Positions 41,317 through 50,608 are shown, counted from the stretch's first letter. The stretch: DNA of 64,000 nucleotides from Rhodobacterales bacterium HKCCA1288 (GCA_015693905.1 CP065161.1:992001-1056000), one strand, 5' to 3'. Notes: generated from the sequence alone by a model not told the origin. A program made the numbers and translations.

Positions 41317-42912
41317 ATGCAGGCAGCGGATATTGTGATTGTCGGCGCAGGGTCAGCGGGATGTGTATTGGCCAATCGCCTGTCTGAAAATGGCAAGCAC
41401 AAGGTCGTGTTGTTGGAGGCGGGTGGGCATGACCGCCACCCTTGGGTGCATATCCCCGTGGGATATCTCTATGCGATGGGAAATCCGCGCCTTGATTGGT
41501 GCTATAAAACCGCGCCTGTAGCGGGGTTAAATGGGCGCGCGCTCAACTATCCGCGTGGGCGGGTTTTGGGGGGCTGCTCCTCAATCAATGGAATGATCTA
41601 TATGCGCGGCCAAGCGCGCGATTATGATCTGTGGCGGCAAATGGGCAATACGGGTTGGGGATGGGAGGATGTCCTGCCCTATTTCAAACGCTCGGAAGAT
41701 TATCATCGCGGCGCGGACGCCCTGCATGGCGCTGGCGGCGAAATGCGCGTAGAAAATCAGCGCCTGTCATGGGAAATTTTAGATGCCGTGCGGGAAGCCG
41801 CCGCTGAAATGGGCATCCCGCCCTCAGATGATTTCAACACAGGCGACAATGAGGGCGCGGGATATTTCGAAGTGACCCAAAGAGGCGGTTTGCGGTGGAA
41901 CGCGCGCCGCGCCTTCCTTGATCCCGCCAAAACCCGTAAGAACCTGAGCATCGTCACGAATGCCGAGGCCGAACAAATCGTCATCACCGAAGGACGCGTT
42001 CGCGCCTTGCGCTATCGTCAAAACGGGATCGTCAAAGACATCCAAATCCGTGGTGAGTTGGTCTTAGCCGCAGGGGCAATTGGCACACCGAAACTTTTGG
42101 AGTTGTCAGGCATTGGCCAAGCGGAACGCCTGCAGGGTTTGGGCATACCCGTGATCCAAGACAGCCCCGAGATTGGCGAAAACCTCGCCGATCACCTTCA
42201 GATCCGCACGATTTTCCGCATCACAGGCGCGAAAACACTCAACACCCTTTACGCCTCGCTCTGGGGGCGGGCCAAAATTGCGATTGAATATGCGCTCAAG
42301 CGATCTGGCCCGATGGCCATGGCCCCCTCACAACTTGGCATTTTCACGAAATCAAGTTCAGATTACGAAACCGCCAATATCGAATATCATGTGCAGCCCC
42401 TATCGCTTGAAGCCTTTGGTCAGCCTTTGCATGACTTCCCCGCCCTCACCATCTCGGTCTGCAACCTTCGGCCAGAAAGCCGCGGTTCGGTGCATATCAC
42501 CTCGCCCGATGCAAAGGCCGCGCCTGTGATTGACCCAAATTACCTGTCGGCTGAAGCAGATCAGCGCGTGGCGGTCAATAGCATCAAACATGCCCGCCGC
42601 CTGATGCAAACCGAACGCTTGCGCGCCTTTGCGCCGCAAGAAATCAAACCCGGCGCCCATATCAATAGCGAAGGTGATCTGGTGCGCGCCGCAGGCGATA
42701 TCGCAACCACGATTTTTCACCCTGTCTCAACCGTTCGAATGGGGGCGGATCAAAACGCGCCGCTTGACCCAGAGTTGCGCTTGCGCGGGATTTCCGGCCT
42801 GTCCGTGGCGGATGCCAGCGTGATGCCATCCATCCCCTCGGGCAATACCCATGCGCCCGTGACCATGATTGCCGAAAAAGCCGCAGATTTGATCTTGGCG
42901 CGCCTCGCTTAG
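41317..42912 (+). CDS. GMC-family oxidoreductase (choline dehydrogenase-like)
   Basis: A 531-residue FAD enzyme of the glucose-methanol-choline family. The dinucleotide site IVIVGAGSAGCVLANRLSE is at the N terminus, the GMC signatures GRVLGGCSSINGMIYMRG and GAIGTPKLLELSGIG follow, and the C-terminal HPVSTVRMG and NTHAPVTMIAEKAADLIL region holds the catalytic His/Asn pair. It lies 20 bases after dddL and is likely in the same transcript. DddA, a GMC enzyme, oxidises 3-hydroxypropionate in other DMSP pathways; a similar role is plausible here, but the substrate is unproven. Confidence 0.9.
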   Translation: MQAADIVIVGAGSAGCVLANRLSENGKHKVVLLEAGGHDRHPWVHIPVGYLYAMGNPRLDWCYKTAPVAGLNGRALNYPRGRVLGGCSSINGMIYMRGQARDYDLWRQMGNTGWGWEDVLPYFKRSEDYHRGADALHGAGGEMRVENQRLSWEILDAVREAAAEMGIPPSDDFNTGDNEGAGYFEVTQRGGLRWNARRAFLDPAKTRKNLSIVTNAEAEQIVITEGRVRALRYRQNGIVKDIQIRGELVLAAGAIGTPKLLELSGIGQAERLQGLGIPVIQDSPEIGENLADHLQIRTIFRITGAKTLNTLYASLWGRAKIAIEYALKRSGPMAMAPSQLGIFTKSSSDYETANIEYHVQPLSLEAFGQPLHDFPALTISVCNLRPESRGSVHITSPDAKAAPVIDPNYLSAEADQRVAVNSIKHARRLMQTERLRAFAPQEIKPGAHINSEGDLVRAAGDIATTIFHPVSTVRMGADQNAPLDPELRLRGISGLSVADASVMPSIPSGNTHAPVTMIAEKAADLILARLA

Positions 42913-43385
42913 GCGCCCCAACGCGTCACTTTCCCCGTCACCCCTGACCAATCGCCAACGCCCAAAATGCGGGCGGGGTTGGTGGGTGGCGGCATCTCCA
43001 CCCCCTCGAGGCGGTGAAACCCGAAGCGGCTATAATAAGGGGCATCCCCCACCAACATGGTGCGCGGCCAGTGCAAGGCGTCAGCCCGCCGCAGACCTTC
43101 GCGGATCAGCAGCCCGCCCAAACCTTCCCCCTGACGGGTGGGATGCACGGCAATCGGGCCAAGCAACAACGCCTCTTTGGCCCCGACACGCACGGGCCAA
43201 AAGCGGATCGCCCCACCAATCGCACCATAGTCATCGCGGGCAATGAGACAGAGCCCGTCAACAGGCGGAACCCCATCGCGCAGGCGATAGGAACTCAGGG
43301 CCGTGCGCCCGGGCGCAAAGCACAGATCGAAAAGGGCTTCGACCTCCCACCAGTCATTTGGCTGCTCTTTGGCGATATCGACCAT
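42909..43385 (-). CDS. GNAT-family N-acetyltransferase
   Basis: A 158-residue acetyl-CoA-dependent transferase. The acyl-CoA loop reads HPTRQGEGLGGLLIREGLRRA (about residues 82-102) and the domain occupies the whole protein; the substrate is unknown. It overlaps the 3' end of the GMC gene tail to tail by 4 bases. The ATG at 43385 is the only sensible start. Confidence 0.88.
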   Translation of the reverse strand: MVDIAKEQPNDWWEVEALFDLCFAPGRTALSSYRLRDGVPPVDGLCLIARDDYGAIGGAIRFWPVRVGAKEALLLGPIAVHPTRQGEGLGGLLIREGLRRADALHWPRTMLVGDAPYYSRFGFHRLEGVEMPPPTNPARILGVGDWSGVTGKVTRWGA

Positions 43386-43467
43386 TGGCTGCTCATGTAA
43401 TGCCTCTGGTCAAACTGGTAGCACGGCGCTAGCTCAATGCCAAACCGAAGAAGCAAAAGGCGCGGCG

Positions 43468-44070
43468 ATGTTCTATAAAACTGATGACGGCCACCCCCTG
43501 CCCCACAACCCGTTCAATGCCATAGTCGCACCGCGCCCGATTGGGTGGATTTCGACACGGGGGAGCGATGGTCAGGACAATCTTGCGCCTTATTCCTTTT
43601 TCAACGCAGTCGCCTATGTGCCGCCACAGGTGATGTTCGCCTCGACCTCGGCCAAAGCGGATCGCGGCGACACCAAGGATAGCGTAGCCAATATTCGCGA
43701 GACGGGGGTATTTTGTGTCAATCTCGTGGGCTACGAGATGCGCGATATGATGAACCAAAGCTCTGGCCCGTGGCCAAGGGGCGTGGATGAATTTACCCAT
43801 GCACAGATCGCCCGTGCCCCCTGTGAAACCATTGCAGCGGCGCGGGTGGCCAACGCCCCCGCAAGCCTTGAATGCAAACTGACCCAAATCGTTACCTTGG
43901 ACGGGGCACATAATTTTGCGGTCTTTGGCGAAGTGACGGGGGTGCATATCCGTCCCGATTGCCTGAGTGATGGACGCTTTGACATCACCCGCGCGGGCTT
44001 GATTTCACGGCTTGGCTATCAGGATTACGCGCAAATCGGTGAAATTTTCACCATGACGCGGCCTGAATAG
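43468..44070 (+). CDS. flavin reductase-like FMN-binding protein
   Basis: A 200-residue protein of the flavin reductase-like family (FMN-binding split barrel). Typical features: NPFNAIVAPRPIGWISTRG near the N terminus, the SFFNAVAYVPPQVMF segment, and FCVNLVGYEMR. Such proteins use reduced FMN or supply it to a monooxygenase; no partner gene is next to it. ATG at 43468 with the family-typical MFYK start is chosen over the long upstream frame. Confidence 0.88.
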   Translation: MFYKTDDGHPLPHNPFNAIVAPRPIGWISTRGSDGQDNLAPYSFFNAVAYVPPQVMFASTSAKADRGDTKDSVANIRETGVFCVNLVGYEMRDMMNQSSGPWPRGVDEFTHAQIARAPCETIAAARVANAPASLECKLTQIVTLDGAHNFAVFGEVTGVHIRPDCLSDGRFDITRAGLISRLGYQDYAQIGEIFTMTRPE

Positions 44071-44157
44071 GCCAAAATACCAATTCGCGGGTTCCCTTCC
44101 CCCCGCCGCTTGCGATACTGCGCGCGTGGATTTGGAACCAACCCATGGAGGGGCAGG

Positions 44158-45030
44158 ATGACAGAGCGCGTGATTGGCGTGATCGGCGGCTCGGGCGTCT
44201 ATGAGATAGACGGGCTTGAGGGCGCGAAATGGGTTGAGGTGAACAGCCCCTTTGGTACGCCGTCTGACGCCATCCTGACGGGCCGCCTGAGCGGGGTCAG
44301 CATGGCCTTTTTGCCACGCCACGGGCGCGGCCATGTCCACAGCCCCACCACCGTGCCCTATCGCGCCAATATTGACGCGCTAAAACGCCTTGGGGTGACC
44401 GATTTGATCTCTGTCTCCGCCTGCGGGTCATTCCGCGAAGATTTGGCACCTGGTGATTTCGTCTTGGTTGATCAATTTATCGACCGCACTTTCGCGCGCG
44501 ATAAATCCTTTTTCGGCACAGGTCTGGTGGCACATGTCAGCGTGGCGCATCCCACCTGCGCGGATCTCAGCGCAAAATTGGCCAAGGCCGCAAGCGCAAG
44601 CAGCGCAAAACTGCATCAAGGCGGCACGTATCTGGCGATGGAAGGCCCGCAATTCTCGACCCTCGCGGAATCACGGATGTATCGCAATGAATGGAAGGCC
44701 GATGTGATCGGCATGACCAATATCCCAGAGGCAAAATTGGCCCGCGAAGCGGAGATGTGCTACGCCCCGATTGCGATGATCACGGATTATGACAGTTGGC
44801 ATGCAGATCACGGCGCGGTGGATATCACCGAGATCATCAAAACCCTTACAGGAAATGCAGAAAATGCGCGCAAGACCATTGCCGCCTTGCCTGCGCTTTT
44901 GGGGCCTGAGCGCGCGCCTTGTCCGTGCGGCTGTGATCGCGCATTGGATCACGCCATCATGACGGCCCCCGATAAGCGCGACCCTGATATGGTCGCCAAG
45001 CTAGATGCGATTGCAGGCCGCGTGCTGTAA
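44158..45030 (+). CDS. mtnP: S-methyl-5'-thioadenosine phosphorylase
   Basis: Splits methylthioadenosine to adenine and methylthioribose-1-phosphate in methionine salvage. A 290-residue protein with [34 protein letters not shown], the base-binding [20 protein letters not shown] and [15 protein letters not shown], which fit the MTAP/PNP-type family. The Cys-rich tail [11 protein letters not shown] is also typical of bacterial MTAP. ATG at 44158 follows GGAGGGGCAGG. Together with apt downstream, adenine recycling is linked. Confidence 0.95.
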   Translation: MTERVIGVIGGSGVYEIDGLEGAKWVEVNSPFGTPSDAILTGRLSGVSMAFLPRHGRGHVHSPTTVPYRANIDALKRLGVTDLISVSACGSFREDLAPGDFVLVDQFIDRTFARDKSFFGTGLVAHVSVAHPTCADLSAKLAKAASASSAKLHQGGTYLAMEGPQFSTLAESRMYRNEWKADVIGMTNIPEAKLAREAEMCYAPIAMITDYDSWHADHGAVDITEIIKTLTGNAENARKTIAALPALLGPERAPCPCGCDRALDHAIMTAPDKRDPDMVAKLDAIAGRVL

Positions 45031-45053
45031 GGCCCGCCGAACGGAGAGACGCT

Positions 45054-45593
45054 ATGACGCCCCAAAAAACGGTTCAGGATTATATCCGCACCATTCCCGA
45101 TTTCCCGCATGAGGGGATTTTGTTTCGTGACGTGACCACGCTTTTTGCAGACCCGCGCGGGTTTCGATTGGCTGTGGATCAATTGCTTGCCCCTTATGTT
45201 GGGCAAAAGATTGATAAGGTCGCGGGGCTTGAGGCGCGGGGGTTCATCCTTGGCGGCGCGGTCGCGCATCAACTGGGCAAAGGTTTTGTGCCTATTCGCA
45301 AGAAAGGCAAATTGCCCGCGGCCACGATCAGCGAAGATTACGCATTGGAATATGGCACGGCCACTGTCGAGATCCATGATGATGCTTTCGAGGCGGGTGA
45401 ACGTGTTTTGCTCGTGGATGATCTCTTGGCCACTGGCGGCACGGCGCGGGCGGGCATTCACCTGATTGAGCGCCTCGGCGCGCAGGTGACGGGCTGCGCC
45501 TTTGTGGTTGATCTGCCCGAATTGGGGGGGCGCGCCAAGCTTGAGGAGATGGGCCAAAGCGTTCACGCGCTCTGCCAATTTGACGGGCTATAG
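45054..45593 (+). CDS. apt: adenine phosphoribosyltransferase
   Basis: Converts adenine and PRPP to AMP. 179 residues; the PRPP motif [16 protein letters not shown] is at about residues 120-135, and the [14 protein letters not shown] terminus and [10 protein letters not shown] segments are typical. ATG at 45054 follows GGAGAG. It is 23 bases after mtnP, forming a small purine-salvage pair. Confidence 0.97.
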   Translation: MTPQKTVQDYIRTIPDFPHEGILFRDVTTLFADPRGFRLAVDQLLAPYVGQKIDKVAGLEARGFILGGAVAHQLGKGFVPIRKKGKLPAATISEDYALEYGTATVEIHDDAFEAGERVLLVDDLLATGGTARAGIHLIERLGAQVTGCAFVVDLPELGGRAKLEEMGQSVHALCQFDGL

Positions 45594-45619
45594 AATTTTT
45601 CGCAATTTCACCAAAATTT

Positions 45620-45648
45620 AACGCCCTGCCCTGTATCGAAGGGGCGTT
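45620..45648 (+). terminator. weak hairpin after apt
   Basis: AACGCCC / GGGCGTT stem with a 15-base loop, no T tract. Possibly a weak or Rho-assisted stop. Confidence is low. Confidence 0.35.
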
Positions 45649-45790
45649 CGTCAGCACGTGCGAACATGTTGCTTGCTAACCCAAACCCTCGCCTCGCTCA
45701 TATTATGGGCGGGGCGAATTTTGGATGTAGGGGATGGAACGTGCCTTGGCCGCTTGCGGGGCGGGAAACTTTCCTCTAGTCAAACCCTGT

Positions 45791-45875
45791 GGCCGCTTGC
45801 TGGAACTGGTAGACAGACCGGACTTAAAATCCGAGGCTTTCGGGCGTGTGGGTTCGAGTCCCACAGCGGCCACCA
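45791..45875 (+). tRNA. tRNA-Leu (anticodon UAA)
   Basis: 85-base class II tRNA with CCA encoded. Acceptor stem GGCCGCT / AGCGGCC, discriminator A, T arm GTGGG-TTCGAGT-CCCAC, anticodon loop CTTAAAA giving UAA (Leu, reads UUA/UUG), and a long variable arm as expected for Leu. Confidence 0.97.
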
Positions 45876-45884
45876 CCTTCCCAA

Positions 45885-45913
45885 CAAAAAACGCGCCCCA
45901 ATGGGACGCGTTT
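45885..45913 (-). terminator. terminator for DUF6280 gene
   Basis: AAACGCG / CGCGTTT stem with an inner CCC/GGG part; on the minus strand it is followed by a T run. It lies between tRNA-Leu and the convergent DUF6280 gene and probably serves both. Confidence 0.8.
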
Positions 45914-45937
45914 CGAAACATCAAGCGTGACGTTACA

Positions 45938-46249
45938 TCAGGCAGCTTCGGCCTGATTGCGGCGTTCGCTTTCCTCGCGGCTCAGCGCAACAGAGGTGCG
46001 CACGCCAGAGGCAACAAATTTCATCAAGCCTTGAACAACGCGCTCGTTCGGGTCAATGCCCGCACAGCTGAGCACTTCGCGGCCATCACGCGAGCGCGCC
46101 CAGCGCGCGATTTGCTCTGGGCCGTTGCCGAATTTCTTGTCATCGGCGATTGCATCATCCAGCGCGGCCAAAACAACGGCAGCAAACAGTTTGCGTGCGC
46201 GTTGACCTTGCTCGTAATTGAAGGCAGTGCCATCAACGAAATCTCGCAT
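45938..46249 (-). CDS. DUF6280-family protein
   Basis: A 103-residue small protein strongly resembling the DUF6280 family of Rhodobacteraceae: MRDFVDGTAFNYEQGQRARK at the start and NGPEQIARWARSRDGREVLS in the middle, then ALSREESERRNQ at the end. No membrane segment or known domain; the function is unknown. ATG at 46249 has an AAAGGAC site. It diverges from efp across a 218-base region that holds a 21-bp palindrome. Confidence 0.8.
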   Translation of the reverse strand: MRDFVDGTAFNYEQGQRARKLFAAVVLAALDDAIADDKKFGNGPEQIARWARSRDGREVLSCAGIDPNERVVQGLMKFVASGVRTSVALSREESERRNQAEAA

Positions 46250-46324
46250 TTCGTCGTCCTTTTTATTTTTTGCTCTTGCGTTTTGCGGCGTGGGGCCCCT
46301 TATGCACATGTTCTAAGCGATTCT

Positions 46325-46345
46325 GGTATGCGAATATTGCATACC
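46325..46345. promoter_or_regulatory. 21-bp palindrome in the DUF6280/efp divergent region
   Basis: GGTATGC - 7 bases (GAATATT, itself nearly symmetric) - GCATACC, perfect arms, in the 218-base gap between the two start codons. Further GTATGC/GCAT elements follow at 46348-46380. This looks like an operator for an unknown dimeric regulator. No known consensus is recognised. Confidence 0.5.
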
Positions 46346-46467
46346 TCGTATGCATTTTACGCATGGGATCGCATTTGATGCTGCACGGCGCTTGTGTATT
46401 GCCACCCTGATGTCGCCTAGATATAGGGAGCATTAATCAATCATCAAGGTTTGCTAGGGTTTACACT

Positions 46468-47031
46468 ATGCCTAAAATCAACGGCAATGAAATTCGTCCC
46501 GGAAATGTTTTGGAACATAATGGCGGTCTGTGGGCCGCTGTAAAAGTGGATCACGTGAAGCCCGGTAAGGGCGGCGCTTTTGCTCAGGTCGAAATGCGCA
46601 ATCTGCGAAATGGCAGCAAATTGAACGAGCGTTTCCGCTCTGCTGATAAGGTAGAACGCGTGCGTCTTGAACAAAAAGACCAGCAATTTCTCTATGAGCA
46701 AGATGGAATGTTGGTGTTCATGGACGCCGAAACCTATGAGCAGATCGAATTGCCTGCGGAATTGTTGGGCGACCGCCGCCCCTTCTTGCAAGATGGAATG
46801 ACCATCGTGGTGGAATTCCATGAAAGCGAGGCGCTCAACGCAACCTTGCCTCAGAAAGTCACCTGCAAAGTTGTGGAAACAGAACCCGTGGTGAAGGGCC
46901 AAACAGCGGCGAATAGCTTTAAGCCCGCGATCCTCGACAATGGCGTGAAGGTTATGGTTCCCCCCTTTGTCGGCCAAGAGGAAATGATCATCGTGAACAC
47001 CGAAACGATGGAATATTCCGAACGCGCCTAA
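46468..47031 (+). CDS. efp: elongation factor P
   Basis: Relieves ribosome stalling at polyproline stretches. 187 residues, three OB-like domains. The tip loop reads [10 protein letters not shown] with Lys34 at the post-translationally modified position; the C-terminal [30 protein letters not shown] segment is family-typical. Ends at a strong intrinsic terminator. Confidence 0.98.
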   Translation: MPKINGNEIRPGNVLEHNGGLWAAVKVDHVKPGKGGAFAQVEMRNLRNGSKLNERFRSADKVERVRLEQKDQQFLYEQDGMLVFMDAETYEQIELPAELLGDRRPFLQDGMTIVVEFHESEALNATLPQKVTCKVVETEPVVKGQTAANSFKPAILDNGVKVMVPPFVGQEEMIIVNTETMEYSERA

Positions 47032-47054
47032 ACACGCACGCGGTCGGTCAGATC

Positions 47055-47085
47055 AAATGCCCTGCGCGATGCGCGGGGCATTTTT
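47055..47085 (+). terminator. intrinsic terminator after efp
   Basis: AAATGCCC and GCGC pair with GCGC and GGGCATTT (one bulged position) around a 3-base loop, followed by T run. Confidence 0.9.
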
Positions 47086-47097
47086 CGTTTTCACAGA

Positions 47098-47919
47098 TCA
47101 CTTTGACCAAGGGTTGTCGCCGCGCGTCTTGCGGGTCACCCGCGGCACACGGGTGACTGCGGGTGGCGCATTTTTGGGCCGACCCACAGCAGGAATACGG
47201 CTTTGGCCGAAGCGATATTGCGCCTCTTCATGGGGGGGAACCCCCGCGGTGCGCGCCCAAAAAGCCTGGGCGCCACGATTGATCCAAAACGGCAGCATCA
47301 GCGCGAAGCCTGCGATAAACCCGCCCGCATGCGCCCAATAGGCCACACCGCCACCTGTGGCATCCATCGACAAACCATTAAACAGCTGCAGCCCAAACCA
47401 TAGCCCCAACATGGCCCATGCGGGCACAGTGAAGACTTTGAAGAAAATGATGAAGATAAAAAGGATGTCGATCTTCGCGCGTGGGAATAACAGCAAATAT
47501 CCGCCCATCACCCCAGCGATGGCCCCAGAGGCACCCACCATCGGCACTTGCGAAGCGGGGTTTGACAAAATTTGTCCAAACCCAGCTGCCAGCCCTGCGA
47601 CAAGGTAAAAGGCCAAAAACCCAATATGCCCGAGCTGATCCTCTAGGTTATCGCCAAAAATCCACAAGAACAGCATATTGCCGATCAGGTGCATCCAGCC
47701 GCCATGCAGAAACATGGACGTAATCAAACTATGGGGATCTCCGCCCTTCAGCACTTCGGCGGGGACAAGCGCCCAACTGTCAAAAAACCGCGCAAGCCCT
47801 GCGGGGGTCGATGAAAGTTCGGGGTAATAGCCCAGAAACACGACGACATTCACCAAGATCAGACCGATCGTGATCACGGGCTTGCGGTTGGATGGGTTAT
47901 GGTCGCGTATCGGAAACAT
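47098..47919 (-). CDS. rhomboid-family intramembrane serine protease
   Basis: A 273-residue inner-membrane protease with about six helices. The first loop holds HGGWMHLIGNMLFLWIFGDNLE, the nucleophile is in GASGAIAGVMGGYLLL and the His partner in WAHAGGFIAG, so the Ser/His dyad is intact. A basic, Arg-rich cytoplasmic tail follows. Substrates are unknown. Converges with efp across the terminator. Confidence 0.95.
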   Translation of the reverse strand: MFPIRDHNPSNRKPVITIGLILVNVVVFLGYYPELSSTPAGLARFFDSWALVPAEVLKGGDPHSLITSMFLHGGWMHLIGNMLFLWIFGDNLEDQLGHIGFLAFYLVAGLAAGFGQILSNPASQVPMVGASGAIAGVMGGYLLLFPRAKIDILFIFIIFFKVFTVPAWAMLGLWFGLQLFNGLSMDATGGGVAYWAHAGGFIAGFALMLPFWINRGAQAFWARTAGVPPHEEAQYRFGQSRIPAVGRPKNAPPAVTRVPRVTRKTRGDNPWSK

Positions 47920-47959
47920 GACAGTGCCATTCTCGCGGGACGGCGCCTGTCGTCAAGGC

Positions 47960-48871
47960 TTATCCATCCAGTTTCTCGGCCGCGAGGATCATACGAATTT
48001 CGCGGCGCACCAATTTGCGCAGATTGCTGGTAATCCGTTGCCCCAAATCACCCTGCAATTCCTCGCGCACAACACGCGCAACAAGGGCGCGTAACGCAAC
48101 TTCGTCTTGCTCGGCCAAGATGAGATCGGCCTCTTTTGCAGCGAACCGCATATGCGGGGCATGGCCCAAGTCATCAACAGAATCCTCTGTTGCAAGATCA
48201 TTTTCTTGCACCTCTAGCTCGGGCTCGACCGTGTAGACAGGAGGGGCCTCCGCTTTGGGCTTGGCCCTCAATGGTGGTGGTGGCGCGGCGAAGAGGGTCA
48301 GGGTTTCCACCTCCTCGTCATAGCCATCTTCATCGGCTATCTCGGTTGATATAAAATTATGATGCTTTTCAGGCGCGTCATGTTGCGCTGCATCTGCCTG
48401 ATCAGGCAAGGGGGCCGCGGCGGGAGGCATGGCTGCTTGAGGCGAAGGGTCTTGCCGCTCTGGCCCTGCAGGTGACGCGGCGGGGCTGCGCAACCCTTCT
48501 GCAGCGGCAGCCAGAGCGGCAACAAGCGCATCTTGCGGCGCGGCTGATGGCGAAGTGCTGCCTTCTGCATAATCCGCCAAGCGATCCTCACGCGCCCAAG
48601 CCCGCCCATCGCCAGACGCGTGATCCACAGGATCAAGGGGGATCACAGTCCAAGGGTTTTCAGGCTCACTCACCCGTTGGCTTGGGGACAGCACCAATTT
48701 TTGTTCGACAGCGTCTCCCACTGGGCGCGTTGGTCGCAAGCGTGGTTCTGCGCGCAAAGCGCCGCGGCGCTCGGTCGATGACACTGTTTGCGCGGGCGCT
48801 GTCTTAGCCACCAAACGGCGGATTGAAGAGAGCACATCCTCTATATCAGCGCCGTCTTTATCTTCGCTCAT
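47960..48871 (-). CDS. PopZ/DUF2497-like polar organiser protein (tentative)
   Basis: A 303-residue acidic, low-complexity protein with a helical N-terminal start (MSEDKDGADIEDVLSSIRRLV) and a C-terminal helical block (about residues 235-300, LRALVARVVREELQGDLGQR then RKLVRREIRMIL). PopZ/DUF2497 proteins have the same layout: a short N-terminal EDVLSSIRRLV-like motif, a long acidic Pro-rich linker and a C-terminal helical oligomerisation region. Pro and Glu/Asp dominate the middle. The assignment is by layout and N-terminal motif, so moderate. It is followed by a rhomboid gene 40 bases away. Confidence 0.55.
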   Translation of the reverse strand: MSEDKDGADIEDVLSSIRRLVAKTAPAQTVSSTERRGALRAEPRLRPTRPVGDAVEQKLVLSPSQRVSEPENPWTVIPLDPVDHASGDGRAWAREDRLADYAEGSTSPSAAPQDALVAALAAAAEGLRSPAASPAGPERQDPSPQAAMPPAAAPLPDQADAAQHDAPEKHHNFISTEIADEDGYDEEVETLTLFAAPPPPLRAKPKAEAPPVYTVEPELEVQENDLATEDSVDDLGHAPHMRFAAKEADLILAEQDEVALRALVARVVREELQGDLGQRITSNLRKLVRREIRMILAAEKLDG

Positions 48872-49091
48872 CCCGTCACCCCAAATGCCATCCGCTTTGC
48901 GGTCTTGTTACTGGTCTCACCCGCACTGCGGGGCAGACCACTTTGATCACAGCTAAATAGTAAATTATTTATGTATTTATTTAATTATATACTCTGCACG
49001 GAAGTCAAACGGCAACGTAAAGAATTCTGCCGATGCGGCAGCTGCGACACGTGACACGGCAGGGAGGATATAAGACCAGTGGCCTAGATGT
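48872..49091. other. intergenic region, PopZ-like/tolC
   Basis: 220 bases without a convincing gene. AT-rich at 48955-49005, a probable promoter region for the PopZ-like gene. No RNA gene recognised. Confidence 0.4.
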
Positions 49092-49118
49092 AAAAAACCC
49101 GCCACATCGGGCGGGTTT
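49092..49118 (-). terminator. intrinsic terminator after tolC
   Basis: AAACCCGCC / GGCGGGTTT with a 6-base loop; the minus-strand T tract is TTTTTT. It shares the lead agatgtaaaaaacccgcc with the terminator after nuoE. The 280-base gap between the PopZ-like start and the tolC stop holds this element and an AT-rich stretch at 48955-49005, a candidate promoter region for the PopZ-like gene. Confidence 0.88.
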
Positions 49119-49151
49119 CATCGGGCCTAATTGCGACTTAGCCGTTTGGGC

Positions 49152-50540
49152 TTACTCACGCCCTAAGCGTTCCAAAACACTGTCAAGGCGGCTGCCTTGC
49201 ACCGATGGGCGGCCAAGTGGTGCGCCTGAGAAGCGCGCACCATAGGCGTCAGCATCGTATAGCTCTACATCCAGTCCCATCGCCTCTGCGGTCAGCCCGC
49301 CCATCGCATTCAAAACGCCGTAGCTTGCCGTATAGAGATCTGTCTGCGCCTGAATGCGGGCTATGCGCGCATCGAGCAAATCTTGTTCCGCATTCAGCAC
49401 ATCAAGCGTTGTGCGCGCACCCAAGGACGCTTCTTCACGGACGCCTTCAAAGGCCAGCTGCGCCGCATTAATCTGCTGCTCAGTGGCCGCAATTTGCGCA
49501 GATGCGATGGAAAGGCGTGCATAAGCATTGCCCAAATTTTGGATGACAGTTGCGGTCTGGCGGCTCAAATTAGATTGAGAGGCCGCAAGATTGGCCAGCG
49601 CCGTGCGCTCAAGAGAGGCTAGACGCCCACCTTGGTAAATGGGTTGCGTGATGGTCAGCGACAGACGCTCGCTGTTTCCGATGGTATTGGGGGCCCCTTC
49701 CCGCGTGTCTGTCGAAGTCGCGCTCATGCTGACAGTTGGGCCATAGGCGGCACGGGCCGCGGTCAAATTGTGCTGATTGGCCGTCACCTCATGCTGCGCC
49801 GCGAGGATCAACGGGGCTGCGCTGCGCGCAATCACTTCCGCTGCCTCAGCAGACGCAGGTAATTCGGGCCGCGCACCTGGCGCGCCAAGTACCTCTGGTG
49901 CTACGCCCACGGCCAATTGATACAGTTCGCGGCTAATGCTGAGCGTTCCTTGCGCCGCTGCCAAAGCGGATCGTGCCGCGGCCATCTGCGCCTCGGCCTG
50001 CGCAACATCGGTTCGGGTGGCCTCGCCTAAATCAAAGCGATCTCTAGCGGCACGTAATTGTTCTTCAACCACGCGTAAATTGGATTGACGCACATTCACC
50101 ACCTGAACATCGCGCCAGACATTCATATAGGCCGTGACAGCATCAAGCAGCACCTGCCCCTCAAGCCCCAAAAGCTGCGCTTGGGTGGCCTCGGCAGAGG
50201 CCCGCGCCGCCGCAATCTGAGCGCTGCGACTGCCACTTGCAAACAGCACCAAATCAGCGGTCAGGGCAATGGTTTCGGTCAAGCTGCCTGCCGCGTCCGT
50301 GCGCGCCCGCTGTGCGACCATATTGAGGGTGGGTCGCAACGCGGCAACGCGCTGCGCAATGCCTTCGTCAGATACTCGCGCAAGATAGCGGTTTTGCTCA
50401 AGCAGATCAGAATTTTCATAGGCCGCTTCCATCGCGGCCTGCAACCCTTGCGCGCTTACCTGCCCTGCCCCAATGACGGACAGGGACATGGCCAACGAGA
50501 CGCCAAGCCTCTGAAAGGATTTCTTGATCCGAACACTCAC
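49152..50540 (-). CDS. TolC-family outer-membrane efflux protein
   Basis: A 462-residue outer-membrane channel protein for type I secretion or drug efflux. The N terminus is a signal peptide (about 30 residues, cut after VSAQG), then two repeated coiled-coil OEP halves with long helices (RVSDEGIAQRVAALRPTLNM, then the second half TIGNSERLSLTITQPIYQGG). The start is GTG at 50540, eight bases after AAGGAG. No inner-membrane partner is adjacent. It follows pcm in the same direction with a short gap. Confidence 0.93.
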   Translation of the reverse strand: MSVRIKKSFQRLGVSLAMSLSVIGAGQVSAQGLQAAMEAAYENSDLLEQNRYLARVSDEGIAQRVAALRPTLNMVAQRARTDAAGSLTETIALTADLVLFASGSRSAQIAAARASAEATQAQLLGLEGQVLLDAVTAYMNVWRDVQVVNVRQSNLRVVEEQLRAARDRFDLGEATRTDVAQAEAQMAAARSALAAAQGTLSISRELYQLAVGVAPEVLGAPGARPELPASAEAAEVIARSAAPLILAAQHEVTANQHNLTAARAAYGPTVSMSATSTDTREGAPNTIGNSERLSLTITQPIYQGGRLASLERTALANLAASQSNLSRQTATVIQNLGNAYARLSIASAQIAATEQQINAAQLAFEGVREEASLGARTTLDVLNAEQDLLDARIARIQAQTDLYTASYGVLNAMGGLTAEAMGLDVELYDADAYGARFSGAPLGRPSVQGSRLDSVLERLGRE

Positions 50541-50608
50541 AAGTAACACTCCTTCACGGGGCCCATCGGCACCCCAAATCTACTTCGTGCCGCCGCTGAT
50601 GCGCGTGC

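Noticed and set aside
45673-45706. Promoter-like TTGCTA and TATTAT before tRNA-Leu
   Set aside because: Spacing of 22 bases is too long for a sigma-70-type promoter; not listed.
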